48,791 bases of DNA from Ignavibacteriales bacterium (GCA_003568415.1 PWXV01000248.1:1-48791), one strand, 5' to 3'. Positions 6,834-17,400 are shown, numbered from the stretch's first letter. Numbers and translations are program-made. Notes: a model not told the origin generated them from the sequence alone.

Positions 6834-8063
6834 TTATTCCCACCGAACCGCTTGCGCGGGTAATACCCTCGCCGCACGCTTTGCGGGATATAGTGCAGCA
6901 AGTGATGACAGCAATAATGCCGCACCGCCTACTGCTATAAAATCAATTAGTCTTATCTCCACAGGCAACGCAGGTATTATATATACGGTTGGGTCAAGAG
7001 GAAACAAATGATACTGTATTTGCAGGTAACACACTATATAACCGATCAAGCTTCCTATTACCGATCCTATGATACCTACCAACACTCCTTCGAATAAATA
7101 GATACGAATTACCTCACGTTTTGTCGCACCCATGGCTTTTAATACACCTATATCACGGGTTTTTTCAATTACGGTCATTGTTAGTGAGCCAAGAATGTTG
7201 AAAGTAGCTACCGCGATAATTAATGATAAAATTATATACGCCCCCCACCGTTCGATTTCCATCACCGAATATAAATCACGGTGCAAATCATACCATGTTT
7301 GCACAAGATAGCCGTCGCCCAACGCACGCTGGAGGTCACGCTTTACTGCATCGGATTGTCTGAAATTATGAAGCCGCAGTTCGACTCCGGTTATATCTTC
7401 CCCAAGATTAAATAAGCGGCGTGCACTATGAAGTGACACAAAAGCATAATTCGCATCATAATCCTGATTCATCGACTCATAAATTCCCGATACGATATAA
7501 CGCCGGAGAATCGGCTGACCGAACCGTAACAGTGCTGCCTCCATTCCCTGCGGACTGATGACTGTTACCGTATCGCCCTGCATTGCATTGAGTCGATCGG
7601 CAAGGCCTATCCCCAACACTATCCCGTCCGAATTATCCGGTCTATCTAACAGCAACGACCCAAGCACCATTGATTCTTCAACGCCGGATACATCGGGCAT
7701 TTTATCAGGATCCATACCACGCACATTGATGATCCGGTTTATATTTTTCACGACAATCATCGATCTGCCGCTTGCTGCAGGTGAATATGCTTTCACACGA
7801 TCGTCTTCTTCCAGCACCGATATTACCCGTTCATAGTCAGGGAGTGCCGTTCCGGTTGCCGGTTCAACCCTGATGTGCGGATCAAATCCAACCAGAATAT
7901 CGGTGACAAGACTATTGAATCCGTTAAAGACAGATAGAACGATGATTAATGCGGCGACACCGACCGTGATCCCGATTACGGAAATTAACGTAATAATACT
8001 GATAAATCGGGCTTTCCGCTTTGATAAAAGATATCTTCTCGCTATGAATCGTTCAAAGTTCAT
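6834..8063 (-). CDS. lolE: LolC/LolE-family lipoprotein-releasing permease (second copy)
   Basis: The 409-residue protein has one N-terminal transmembrane helix (about 23-47, ISIITLISVIGITVGVAALI), a large periplasmic domain, and three C-terminal helices of an FtsX permease. EKTRDIGVLKAMGATKREVIRIYLFEGVLVG is the cytoplasmic coupling segment that contacts the ATPase. Together with the paralogue just upstream it would form the LolCE heterodimer. Its ATG overlaps the upstream TGA by one base (TGATG), indicating translational coupling. Which copy is functionally LolC and which LolE cannot be decided by eye, so the symbol is provisional. Confidence 0.82.
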   Translation of the reverse strand: MNFERFIARRYLLSKRKARFISIITLISVIGITVGVAALIIVLSVFNGFNSLVTDILVGFDPHIRVEPATGTALPDYERVISVLEEDDRVKAYSPAASGRSMIVVKNINRIINVRGMDPDKMPDVSGVEESMVLGSLLLDRPDNSDGIVLGIGLADRLNAMQGDTVTVISPQGMEAALLRFGQPILRRYIVSGIYESMNQDYDANYAFVSLHSARRLFNLGEDITGVELRLHNFRQSDAVKRDLQRALGDGYLVQTWYDLHRDLYSVMEIERWGAYIILSLIIAVATFNILGSLTMTVIEKTRDIGVLKAMGATKREVIRIYLFEGVLVGIIGSVIGSLIGYIVCYLQIQYHLFPLDPTVYIIPALPVEIRLIDFIAVGGAALLLSSLAALYPAKRAARVLPAQAVRWE

Positions 8064-9283
8064 CAGGCAAACCGAATCGTAGTAACAGGATCAAGTCGGC
8101 CGGCTAGTCGTGCCGGTACGATACTGCATACAAAACACATTGCCAGTGCAACCGCCGTTACGATCAGGTAATGCAGCGGTTCTATGGCAATCGGTACATA
8201 ATTCATATAATAAATCTCACCCGGGATTGCTATGATCTGATACTGATATTGTATAAAAGAAAGAATAAACCCTGTCAGATTTCCGATAATAACACCTACC
8301 ACACCGATGATCATCCCATCGATCACAAATATTTTCCCGATGCTTCGCCGTGTCATGCCGAGCGCTTTTAATGTACCGATCTGATTGGTTTTTTCCATCA
8401 CCAGCATCAGCATCGTTCCGATAATATTAACCGATGCTACAAGAATAATCAATCCGAGAATGATCGGGATCGGCTTCTTCTGCAACTCAATCCACGTAAA
8501 CAAATGCCGGTACATTTGATACATTGTCCGCGGGTAATGCGGATAGCCAAGTTTGGTGAACAAACCTTCGGAAATACTGTGAATCCGATCAATATCGCTG
8601 ACCATTATGTCATACCCGGATACCAGGCCGTCCATTCGTAACATTCGCTGCGCAGCGGATAGATCTACAAACACATAAATATCATCATATTCTGCCATGC
8701 CGGTTTCGTAGATACCGGTTACTATGAATTGAGCAGCGCGGGCAAATCCTATTACGGTTCCTTCGGCTTGTTCGAGTGCAAAAATAGTTAAGCGATCACC
8801 TAAATCAACGGCGAGGCGCCGTGCCAACTGCTCACCGATGATTATGCCGCCGCGATTTGGTTCCTGTTCTGAGAGATCAAATACTCCGGAGGTAACATAT
8901 TCCTGCATAAGTGATGCATCGACCTCCTCTTCAAGTCCTTTCATAAGAATACCCTCGAATCCCTCACGGGAACGAATCATTCCTTCGCGCTGGATAAACG
9001 GCGCAACATGCCGGATGCCGTCGGTTTCACGCAGGGTAACTAAATTTGCTTGATAATCACGGAGCGGTTGATTCTGAAATCCAACCACCTGAATATGAGA
9101 GGAGAATCCTACGAGTGTCTCTTCGAGTTTGCGCTCGAAACCGGTAATAATAGCAAGTGCAATTATAAGCACCATCGTACCTATCGCAACACCGAGAATT
9201 GCGATAAAAGTTACAAAAGAAATAAAACCCGTCCGGTGCCGGGAGGATAAATTACGGCGAGCTATAAACGATTCATAAGCCAT
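8063..9283 (-). CDS. lolC: LolC/LolE-family lipoprotein-releasing permease (first copy)
   Basis: This 406-residue paralogue of the next gene has the same plan: an N-terminal helix (FISFVTFIAILGVAIGTMVLIIALAI, about 20-45), a periplasmic MacB-like domain of about 220 residues, and three C-terminal helices. The coupling segment is EKTNQIGTLKALGMTRRSIGKIFVIDGMIIG. Both begin with a conserved FIARR motif and share (Y/F)...G(I)YE(T/S)(G)M and YD-rich stretches, so they arose by duplication. In E. coli the order is lolC-lolD-lolE; here the two permeases are adjacent and lolD is last. Assignment of C versus E is provisional. Confidence 0.82.
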   Translation of the reverse strand: MAYESFIARRNLSSRHRTGFISFVTFIAILGVAIGTMVLIIALAIITGFERKLEETLVGFSSHIQVVGFQNQPLRDYQANLVTLRETDGIRHVAPFIQREGMIRSREGFEGILMKGLEEEVDASLMQEYVTSGVFDLSEQEPNRGGIIIGEQLARRLAVDLGDRLTIFALEQAEGTVIGFARAAQFIVTGIYETGMAEYDDIYVFVDLSAAQRMLRMDGLVSGYDIMVSDIDRIHSISEGLFTKLGYPHYPRTMYQMYRHLFTWIELQKKPIPIILGLIILVASVNIIGTMLMLVMEKTNQIGTLKALGMTRRSIGKIFVIDGMIIGVVGVIIGNLTGFILSFIQYQYQIIAIPGEIYYMNYVPIAIEPLHYLIVTAVALAMCFVCSIVPARLAGRLDPVTTIRFA

Positions 9284-9292
9284 AGTTGTACA

Positions 9293-9400
9293 TCAGTGAG
9301 AATGACCGGGCATCAAGATAATGCCGGCAGTAAAAGCTATACCTATACCGGCGATGGTATGGGTATAACGTTCGACCAATGCAATAAAACTTTCACTCAT
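9293..9400 (-). CDS. Possible 35-residue membrane peptide between prfB and lolC
   Basis: One base after the prfB stop (TAATATG) an ATG opens a 35-codon frame that ends nine bases before lolC. The product reads MSESFIALVERY, then a hydrophobic helix THTIAGIGIAFTAGIILM, then PGHSH. It fits the gap between its neighbours almost exactly and would be translated by coupling to prfB. It is too short to judge by codon use, and no family is recognised. The alternative is that this is simply a 118-nt spacer. Confidence 0.4.
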   Translation of the reverse strand: MSESFIALVERYTHTIAGIGIAFTAGIILMPGHSH

Positions 9401-9401
9401 A

Positions 9402-10524
9402 TTATGCTGTTTTTAGTACTGATTGTGAGCCAAATTCTATTAAAAATGCTTTAATAAACTGATCGATATCGCCATCCATTACACCACGCGTATCGCTGGT
9501 TTCAACATTGGTTCTGTGATCTTTGACCATATTATACGGGTGAAATACATATGAACGAATTTGACTTCCCCATTCGATCTTTTTCTTTGCACCTTCAACG
9601 GCATCACGCTTTGCCGCTTCCTCTTCACGCTTTTTCTGATATAATCGCGCTTTTAACATCACCATAGCACGCTCGCGGTTCTGATGCTGCGAACGTTCCT
9701 GCTGACAGGAGACAACAATTCCGGAGGGTAAATGCCGCAACCGAACGGCAGTTTCAACTTTATTCACATTCTGACCGCCCTTGCCTCCGGCCCGAAAAGT
9801 ATCCATTTCCAGGTCAGCTGGATTGATTTCAATATCAAACTCACTTTCGTTTTCAATTTCCGGATAGACAAAAACGGATGCGAATGATGTATGCCGGCGT
9901 GCATTGGCATCAAACGGCGAAATACGAACAAGCCGATGGACACCGTTTTCCGCTTTCAGATACCCGTACGCATAATTACCTTTGATCTCGATGGTAGCGC
10001 TTTTGATACCCGCACCATCGCCCTCAAGCATATCAAACAATGTTGTCTGAAAACCTCTCCGTTCTGCCCAGCGCAGGTACATACGCATCAACATTTGCGC
10101 CCAGTCCTGTGCCTCGGTGCCTCCTGCTCCGGCATGAATCGTGAGCAATGCATTGCGCCGGTCATCCTCATCGCTCAACATACTATAAAATTCTAGATCG
10201 GTAACACCCTCTTTTACTTTTTTCAATTCTGCTTCAATTTCAGAATGTAAAGAATTGTCATCGGATTCTTCATCAAGTTCGATAAGGGTTTCCAGATCTT
10301 CGATTTGTTTATTCAGTTCGGCCCACGAATCCACCCAATCTTTACGCGTTGTGATTTCGCGCATTACTTTTTGTGCGGCGATATTATCATCCCAGAAACC
10401 TGGTTCCTGGGTCTTTTCCTGCAACTCCGCTATCTCGTGTTCTTTCTGCTCGATGTCAAAGATACCTCCGCAGATAGAGTATTTTTTCCCGAAGGTCTTT
10501 AATTTCAGTTTTTATATCTTGCAT
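9402..10524 (-). CDS. prfB: Peptide chain release factor 2 with programmed +1 frameshift
   Basis: RF2 recognises UAA and UGA and triggers release of the finished peptide. The ATG at 10524 (after GAGGTG) opens 22 codons ending in CTT, then an in-frame TGA at 10458-10456. Slipping by one base continues at GAC and gives a 373-residue protein of normal RF2 length. In that numbering the stop-recognition SPF tripeptide is at 202-204 ([15 protein letters not shown]) and the catalytic GGQ at 249-251 ([11 protein letters not shown]). It starts 18 nt after the upstream AtuA-like gene and belongs to the aspS-to-lolD operon. The frameshift makes its synthesis self-regulated by RF2 level. Confidence 0.96.
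10455..10470 (-). other. prfB programmed +1 frameshift site
   Basis: The minus strand reads CGGAGGTATCTTTGAC. It has all the classical parts: an internal Shine-Dalgarno-like GGAGG three bases before the slippery CTT, then TGA followed by C. The zero frame stops at TGA (10458-10456), while the +1 frame reads CTT-GAC and enters the conserved RF2 body. Low RF2 slows reading of UGA and promotes the shift. Confidence 0.95.
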
Positions 10525-10542
10525 ACTATCACCTCAGTCAAT

Positions 10543-10866
10543 TTATACAGTTTCTTCAATATCAATTTCCATTCGTAATAATGCCGCTGCAAACGTTTTA
10601 CCCTGTGCATCGGTCATCAGCGATTTTGTACCGCCTCCACCGAGAGCACCGTGAAGCAGAAAATTCAAAGCACCGAGATTCGGTAATTCAAATCGTTCAA
10701 CATCGCCTTTTACCATCTCTCCGAAAAACGATTTAACTCTTTCGGCCGTAACATATTTTTTCAAAATCGGATAATGCTTTTCTTCACGGGCAATCAATCC
10801 GATATTAGCCGTATCACCTTTATCGCCCGAGCGGGCATGTGCTATATCAATTAAACGTATATGCAT
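10543..10866 (-). CDS. AtuA-like ferredoxin-fold domain protein
   Basis: The 107-residue protein begins MHIRLIDIAHARSGDKGDT, the hallmark of the small domain that forms the C-terminus of many AtuA-family (DUF1446) proteins. A Gly-rich LLHGALGGGG segment follows near residue 70. Here it is a separate gene starting two bases after the stop of the large AtuA-like protein, so the two probably form one complex. AtuA was named for acyclic terpene (citronellol/geraniol) catabolism in Pseudomonas, but most homologues have no demonstrated activity. A function in acyl-CoA or terpenoid metabolism here would be speculation. Confidence 0.8.
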   Translation of the reverse strand: MHIRLIDIAHARSGDKGDTANIGLIAREEKHYPILKKYVTAERVKSFFGEMVKGDVERFELPNLGALNFLLHGALGGGGTKSLMTDAQGKTFAAALLRMEIDIEETV

Positions 10867-10867
10867 A

Positions 10868-12229
10868 TCAAATTTGTTCTATTATTATATTGGGAGTCAC
10901 GGCGTTCTTGGGCATCAATGCCGGCCAAAATGCAATTACTTCACTCGGTTTCGGCCTTCCGCCGGCAAAACCGGTCACACTCGGCGGACCGGTTAAAATC
11001 AGCGGTGCAATCTCCTTGCCGAACCGTTCCACCATTTTAAAATCCTTGCCGCGAACACCGAATCGCAACACAACCTCATTAATGTGGTCTGGCATCGAAA
11101 CGAGGTGTCCGTGACAGGCATTCACCCCGACAAACTCGGTCCGGATTTCCTCAAACTTCAAACCGAGATTTTCCAGACGTTTTCGTAAAATTGTATCGGC
11201 TGCCTTCGCTTTTTCAAACGCATCGGGCCAGGTATATGTTAATGTACTGACTGCCGTATATCCATCAGCATACGACATTGATACTTTGTACGTATCGGTA
11301 CAGGGTTTTCCCTTTACGCCGGTCATCTTAACACGATCCGGTCCGTCATCCGATAATTGAACAGTAGTAAAATCTGCTATCGTCTCCGGTGTAATGTAAT
11401 TTCCAGGATCGCCGATTTCATAAAGCAACTGTTCTTTTACCGTTTGTTGTGTTACCAAACCGCCGGTTCCTTCGTGTTTAGTAATTACAATACTACCATC
11501 GGCATACGCTTCGGTGATCGGGAAACCAATATTTTCAAGTTCCGGAACGCTCTTCCAATCGGCAGAAAAATTCCCGCCAGTCGCCTGCCCACCGCATTCC
11601 ATTATGTGTCCCGCTATTGTACCGGCAGCCAGTTTATCCCAGTCGCCTTCTTTCCAGCCATATTCATAGATCATGGGAGCAAGCGTTAAACCGGTATCGG
11701 TTGTACGTCCCGTGATAACAATATCGGCACCTTGCTGCAATGCATCTACTATCGGAAATGCACCAAAATAAACATTAGCACTGGAAATTTTATCAGCAAT
11801 GACACCGACATCCTCACCGGTTTCCATGTTCCGGAATTCAATACCCTGCGAGCGGAATTCATCCATCCGCTCCAATATGTCATCACCAGTAACAACACCG
11901 ATTTTTAACCCTTTAATTCCCAGTTCACGGGCACTTGCCAGGATTGCCTCAGCACAAGCCTGTGGATTGACTCCTCCTCCGTTTGTAATAATTTTTACAT
12001 TTCGATCAATACAATCGGGAAGGATATCGGCAATAAGTGGTACAAGGTCTTTTGCATAGCCGAGTGACGGATCGCGCTTCTTTTGTTTTTGCATAATGGA
12101 CATAGTTACCTCGGCAAGATAATCCATTACCAGATAATCAACCGGTCCTTTGGTAACCTGCATTTTCGGAGCAGTTAACAAGTCACCCCAGAATCCTTGT
12201 CCGCTTGCTATGCGTATTGGTTCTTTCAT
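10868..12229 (-). CDS. AtuA-family (DUF1446) protein
   Basis: The 453-residue protein starts IRIASGQGFWGDLL and continues with YLVMDYLAEVTMSIM, NGGGVNPQACAEAIL and GRTTDTGLTLAPMIYEYGW, all typical of the AtuA / DUF1446 family. It matches the large N-terminal part of the usual single-chain proteins; the small domain is the next gene. The start is 4 nt from the aspS stop, so they share a transcript. No cofactor motif is evident to the eye. The family is associated with degradation of branched acyl chains, but the substrate here is unknown. Its place between two translation genes (aspS and prfB) gives no clear clue. Confidence 0.85.
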   Translation of the reverse strand: MKEPIRIASGQGFWGDLLTAPKMQVTKGPVDYLVMDYLAEVTMSIMQKQKKRDPSLGYAKDLVPLIADILPDCIDRNVKIITNGGGVNPQACAEAILASARELGIKGLKIGVVTGDDILERMDEFRSQGIEFRNMETGEDVGVIADKISSANVYFGAFPIVDALQQGADIVITGRTTDTGLTLAPMIYEYGWKEGDWDKLAAGTIAGHIMECGGQATGGNFSADWKSVPELENIGFPITEAYADGSIVITKHEGTGGLVTQQTVKEQLLYEIGDPGNYITPETIADFTTVQLSDDGPDRVKMTGVKGKPCTDTYKVSMSYADGYTAVSTLTYTWPDAFEKAKAADTILRKRLENLGLKFEEIRTEFVGVNACHGHLVSMPDHINEVVLRFGVRGKDFKMVERFGKEIAPLILTGPPSVTGFAGGRPKPSEVIAFWPALMPKNAVTPNIIIEQI

Positions 12230-12232
12230 ATG

Positions 12233-14023
12233 TTATAATCTTAATTTCAGATGTAATTCTTTTAACTGCTCTTCAGAAACTTCAGAGGGTGAGCCATCCA
12301 TAAGTGACAAACCGCTGCTCGTCTTCGGAAAAGCTATGACATCACGAATCGATTTCTGGCCGGCAAACAACATCACAAGACGATCGAATCCGAATGCAAT
12401 ACCTCCGTGTGGTGGAGCACCGTACTTGAACGCATCCATTAAAAATCCAAACTTCATTGCAGCTTCCTCCGGACTGATACCGAGCTTATCAAATACAATC
12501 GATTGCAGCTCGGGAGTATGGATCCTGATGCTTCCGCCGGCGATCTCATTTCCATTCATCACAAGATCGTAAGCCCGTGCTTTGACTCCCTCAACACTCT
12601 CTTTTAATTTCTCGATATCTTCAATTCGCGGCGATGTAAACGGATGGTGCATTGCATAATATCGTTTATCCTCTTCATCCCACTCGAATAATGGAAATTC
12701 AGTCACCCAATGTAAATCAATTTTATCATGGTCAATAAGCTCCAACCGTCTGCCGAACTCAAGCCGAAGATCACCGAGCACACTATAACAATTTTTCCAG
12801 GAATCGGCGACGATTAATATTAAATCACCGGTCATAGCATCGACAGCGTTAGCTATTGCTTTAAGATCGTCCTGTGAAAGAAATTTTTGAACAGGGGTCT
12901 CATAGCCGTTATCGGTTACTTTGACATACACCAACCCCTTTGCACCCAGTGATTTGGTTAAATCCACAAGGTTATCAAGTTGATTGCGGGTATATGAAGC
13001 ACATCCCGGAGCAACAAATCCTGCAACGGCACCGCCGTTTTTAATTGTATCACTGAAAACTTTAAATGGTACATCCTTCACGATATCCGACAGGGTTGTA
13101 ATTTCAAGCCCGAATCTTCTATCCGGTTTGTCGGTACCGTATCGCTCCATCGCGTCTTTGAAACTCATGCGGTCGAATGGTGCAGTAACTTCAACGTCGA
13201 GCACTTCTTTCAACAAACGCACCAGTAATCCTTCAGAGACGGTAAAAACATCATCTTCATCGACAAACGACATCTCGAGATCGATTTGTGTGAATTCCGG
13301 CTGCCGGTCGGCACGAAGATCTTCATCGCGGAAACACTTAACTATTTGAAAGTACCGGTCAAAGCCGGAGACCATCAAAATTTGTTTATATGTTTGTGGT
13401 GACTGTGGTAAGGCATAAAACTTACCTTTATTCACTCTGCTCGGCACCAGAAAATCCCGTGCACCTTCAGGGGTGCTTTTCATCAGAAACGGCGTTTCGA
13501 TTTCTACAAATCTATGTTCATCAAAATAGCTTCGTGTCACCTGTGCCATAGCGTGCCGCATCAGTAAATTATCGCGCATTGCCGGACGACGCAGGTCAAT
13601 ATAGCGATAGCGCAGCCGGTGATCTTCGCTAACATCCACACGGTCTTTAATTTGAAACGGTGGCGTCTCCGCTTTATTTAATACCTCAAGCTCTTTGACT
13701 ACAATATCAACTTCACCTGTCGGTATATTCGGATTATAGGTACCTTCGGGTCGTTCTTCTACGACCCCACTAACGGCTACAACATATTCACCACGCAACA
13801 ATTGAGCACGGCGATACAATTCTTCATCATGTTGAGGGGCGAATACGATTTGCGTTACACCATACCGGTCGCGCACGTCGAAAAATACAACACCTCCCAG
13901 ATCACGGCGGGTATCGATCCAGCCGTTCAGGACAACCATTTCACCGATATGATGTCTCCGCAACTCACCACAAGTGTGAGTACGTTTGAGAAATGCTTTA
14001 TTTCCGTTTTTCACAGTTTCCAT
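12233..14023 (-). CDS. aspS: Aspartyl-tRNA synthetase
   Basis: It charges tRNA-Asp (and tRNA-Asn if the enzyme is non-discriminating). The 596 residues follow the bacterial class IIb plan: an N-terminal OB fold binding the anticodon (VVLNGWIDTRRDLGGVVFFDVRD), a class II core, and the bacterial GAD insertion near residues 300-420. Motif 2 is FRDEDLRADRQPEFTQID and motif 3 is GIAFGFDRLVML. The predicted promoter lies just upstream and the gene heads the operon that runs to lolD. No strong Shine-Dalgarno precedes the ATG. Whether it also makes Asp-tRNA-Asn is not resolvable here. Confidence 0.97.
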   Translation of the reverse strand: METVKNGNKAFLKRTHTCGELRRHHIGEMVVLNGWIDTRRDLGGVVFFDVRDRYGVTQIVFAPQHDEELYRRAQLLRGEYVVAVSGVVEERPEGTYNPNIPTGEVDIVVKELEVLNKAETPPFQIKDRVDVSEDHRLRYRYIDLRRPAMRDNLLMRHAMAQVTRSYFDEHRFVEIETPFLMKSTPEGARDFLVPSRVNKGKFYALPQSPQTYKQILMVSGFDRYFQIVKCFRDEDLRADRQPEFTQIDLEMSFVDEDDVFTVSEGLLVRLLKEVLDVEVTAPFDRMSFKDAMERYGTDKPDRRFGLEITTLSDIVKDVPFKVFSDTIKNGGAVAGFVAPGCASYTRNQLDNLVDLTKSLGAKGLVYVKVTDNGYETPVQKFLSQDDLKAIANAVDAMTGDLILIVADSWKNCYSVLGDLRLEFGRRLELIDHDKIDLHWVTEFPLFEWDEEDKRYYAMHHPFTSPRIEDIEKLKESVEGVKARAYDLVMNGNEIAGGSIRIHTPELQSIVFDKLGISPEEAAMKFGFLMDAFKYGAPPHGGIAFGFDRLVMLFAGQKSIRDVIAFPKTSSGLSLMDGSPSEVSEEQLKELHLKLRL

Positions 14024-14063
14024 TGCAGGGCTGATTAATGATACAAAAATGTCGTAAACTTAT

Positions 14064-14092
14064 AATATACAAAAAGATACATAAGGGAGCAA
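14064..14092 (-). promoter_or_regulatory. Promoter of the aspS-to-lolD operon
   Basis: On the minus strand, TTGCTC (14092-14087) and TATATT (14069-14064) are spaced by 17 nt, putting the transcript start near 14057 and leaving a leader of about 34 nt. There is no room for a T-box or other large leader element. Confidence 0.5.
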
Positions 14093-14116
14093 TTATTCTC
14101 GGAAATGAAATAAAAT

Positions 14117-14137
14117 GGGGCACAGGAATTGTGCCCC
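14117..14137 (-). terminator. Terminator of the dnaE-trxA transcript
   Basis: GGGGCACA (14117-14124) pairs with TGTGCCCC (14130-14137) around a 5-nt loop. The minus strand continues ATTTTATTTC. It begins 11 nt after the trxA stop. Confidence 0.8.
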
Positions 14138-14147
14138 GGGGAATGTT

Positions 14148-14477
14148 TTATGCCGCAACAACGTGCTTTTCAACTTTTTCAACAAGATGACGCTTGGGCA
14201 CCGCACCAATAATCTGGTCTACAACCTGTCCGTCCTTAAATACCAACAACGTCGGAATGCTTCGTATGCCGAATTTCCCGGCTGTTTGCGGATTAGCATC
14301 CACATCGAGTTTTGCAACCTTTACTTTACCCTCATATTCCTTTGCAATTTCCTCAACTACAGGTGCAACCATTTTACACGGTCCGCACCATTCTGCCCAG
14401 AAATCTACGAGTACAGGTGTATCGGCTTTCAATACTTCGTTTTCAAAATTAGAATCAGATACTTCAATCGGTTTCAT
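14148..14477 (-). CDS. trxA: Thioredoxin
   Basis: A 109-residue canonical thioredoxin with the active site WCGPC (Cys31 and Cys34), the preceding VDFWAEW strand, and the cis-proline loop RSIPTLLVF near residue 75. It reduces disulphides in ribonucleotide reductase, peroxiredoxins and other cytoplasmic proteins. A strong AAGGAGA lies 5 nt before the ATG. It is the last gene of a unit behind dnaE (13-nt gap), so replication polymerase and thioredoxin are cotranscribed. Confidence 0.97.
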   Translation of the reverse strand: MKPIEVSDSNFENEVLKADTPVLVDFWAEWCGPCKMVAPVVEEIAKEYEGKVKVAKLDVDANPQTAGKFGIRSIPTLLVFKDGQVVDQIIGAVPKRHLVEKVEKHVVAA

Positions 14478-14490
14478 AATTATCTCCTTA

Positions 14491-17400
14491 TTAATTAATC
14501 TTTACAGAATTTTCCCCGAGTAATCGGTGTACTTCTTCAAGGAAGGAATCATTCGGATCGATCATATACTTCCTGCTGTACCATCGCTTCGAGACTGCCG
14601 TGCCTGCATTTTCAACGACAAAGGTACACGAACAGTTCCCTTGATGCTGCTCGAAAATTTCACGTAATCGTTTGATTGCATCTTCCCGCACCGCATGCAA
14701 ATCAATAGAGATTACTACCTGTTTTGCATAATGCTGATGCGCTTCACTTAACGGGCGAATGACCGATGGCAATATCTTTAGTGTATCGTCGGTCGGTTGT
14801 GCTTTTCCTTCTATAATTACTAATGAATCGGGATACAGTATATGTTTGTAATTCTTATAGGGATCGGAAAAGACGATCAATTCTCCTTTGCCGGTGAAAT
14901 CCTCCATCGAAACGAACGCCATCGTATTGCCCTTGCGGTCAATCTTTGTCCGCACGGCAGTTATAATACCGCACACGCGAACATTTGAGTCGAACTCCAC
15001 CAGATCAGCTTCACCGAATTTTGCCGTTGAAAATGCTTCAACCTCGCGTTCGTATTTTTTCAGCGGGTGACCTGAAACATAAAACCCGAGTAATGCTTTT
15101 TCGCGTGAAAGTTTTTCAGCTTCACCCCACGGTTCAACATCCGGCATCGCCGGATATTGCACTTCTGTTTCCTGGCCGGTTCCTCCAAGATCGAAAAGAT
15201 TCGATTGGCCTGCAAGAGCATGTTTCTTTTGCGATTGACCGTATGCAACCGCTCTGTCGACTGTTTGAAGTAATTTAGCTCGGTTCGGTTCAATTGTATC
15301 AAAGGCGCCCGCCTGAACCAGACTTTCAATGTTCTTTTTATTCACCGTCCGCAGATCAACACGGGTACAAAACTCAAAAATATTCTTGAACGTTCCGCCC
15401 TTATTTCTTACACGAACTATCTCGTGGACAGCACCGGTGCCGACATTCTTGATTGCCGCAAGGCCAAACCGCACACTATCACCCGCAACGACAAAATTCC
15501 AGTCACTTTCATTGACATCGGGCGGCAGAACATTAATCCCGAGTTTACGGCACTCATCGATAAATAATACGATCTTATCGGTGTTGTTAATTTCGCTTGT
15601 CATTGTGGATGCCATAAACTCGGCCGGATAATGAGTTTTCAGGTAGGCAGTCTGATACGCAAGCACCGAATATGCAACACTATGCGATTTGTTAAAACCG
15701 TACGAGGCAAATTTATCGATAAGATCGAATATCTCGGTAGCAGTTCGTTTCGGCGTTCCCTTTTTTGCAGCTCCTGCAATAAACTCTTTCTTTTGTTCCG
15801 CCATCAGGGCTTTATCTTTTTTACCCATCGCACGGCGCATTATATCCGCAGCGGCAAGGGTAAAGCCTGCAATGACGCTGGCAATTTTCATTACCTGCTC
15901 CTGATACACGATGACACCGTAGGTCTCTTTCAGTATTGGTTCGAGATCAGGATGCAGATAATTGATATCCTTACGCCCGAACTTCCGGTCAATGAAATCG
16001 TCTATCATACTCATCGGACCCGGACGATACAGTGCGTTCATGGCAACAAGATCATTGACAGACTCAGGTTTCAGCTTCTTTAAATAATCCTGCATACCGC
16101 GGGATTCAAACTGAAATACAGCTACTGTTAAACCTCTGGAGAATAACTCAAAGGTTTTTTGATCATCCATCGGGATTTCATCAAGATCGATTTTCTTTCC
16201 GGTCTTTTTTTCGATCATTTCGAGCGTATCTTCAATAACGGTAAGCGTTCGTAATCCGAGAAAATCCATCTTTAACATGCCTGCATCTTCGAGATCTTTC
16301 ATGTTATACTGGGTCATCAACTCGGTTTGCGGAGTTTTATACAGCGGCACGTATTCACTTACCGGTCCCGGCGCAATGACAACACCTGCAGCGTGAGTGC
16401 TGACATTCCTGTTCATCCCTTCAAGTACTGTAGAAATCTTAACAAGGTTTTTAATCTTCGGATCGTTGCTTGATTTCAACCATCTCAATTCCGGTACAGA
16501 CTTCAATGCTTCCCGTATCGGCATTACCCGTCCCTGCGATACCGGTATTTGCTTTGTAATAGACTCAACCGTGCTTAACGGAATACCAAGTACCCGCCCG
16601 ACATCTTTGAGCACCGCGCGGGATGACAGCGTTCCGAATGTTATTATCTGGGAAACAGATTCTTCACCGTATTTATCACGTACATACTGAATAACTTTTT
16701 CCCGTTTCCGGTCGGAAAAATCTACGTCGATATCGGGCATGCTGACGCGATCGGGATTCAGAAAGCGTTCAAAGAGCAATCCGTACTCAAGGGGATCGAC
16801 ATTGGTGATACCAAGTGCATACGCCACGATACTCCCTGCAACACTCCCGCGTCCGGGTCCGACAAGCACATCCATCTCTTTTGCGGCACGTATAAAATCA
16901 TATACGATAAGAAAATAGCCCGAATAACCCATAGACTTGATGACATCAAGCTCTTTTCGAACACGTTCTTCAATTTCCGGGGTTATCTCATCATACCGCT
17001 CTTTCATGCCTTCAAGGGTTAGTTTTTCGAAATAATCATCCAGAGTATTTACACCAGCATCTGGGGGAATCGGAAATTCGGGCATGTGGTTTGTCTTGAG
17101 ATCGAGCTCGACATTGCATTTCTCTGCAACTTCAAGGGTCGACTCAATTGCCTCGGGCCATTTCTTGAATACCTCATGCATCTCTTCGGCACTTTTAAAA
17201 TAGATCTGATCGGTACCGTATCGCAGCACATCAATATCCTGCGCATTGGTGCTGTTCGCATCGGGAATCTTCAGCATCACATTATGCGGTATAGCGTGAT
17301 CTTTTTCGATATAGTGAATATCATTTGTGCCGATAAGTTTCAGGTTAAGTTCTCTGGCGATCCGGGGCATACCTTCGAGTACGTTTTTCTCCGGTGCATA

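Noticed and set aside
10455-10524. In-frame TGA near the prfB start as a disabling mutation
   Set aside because: The TGA lies in a textbook frameshift context and the +1 frame is intact, so it is regulation rather than a pseudogene.
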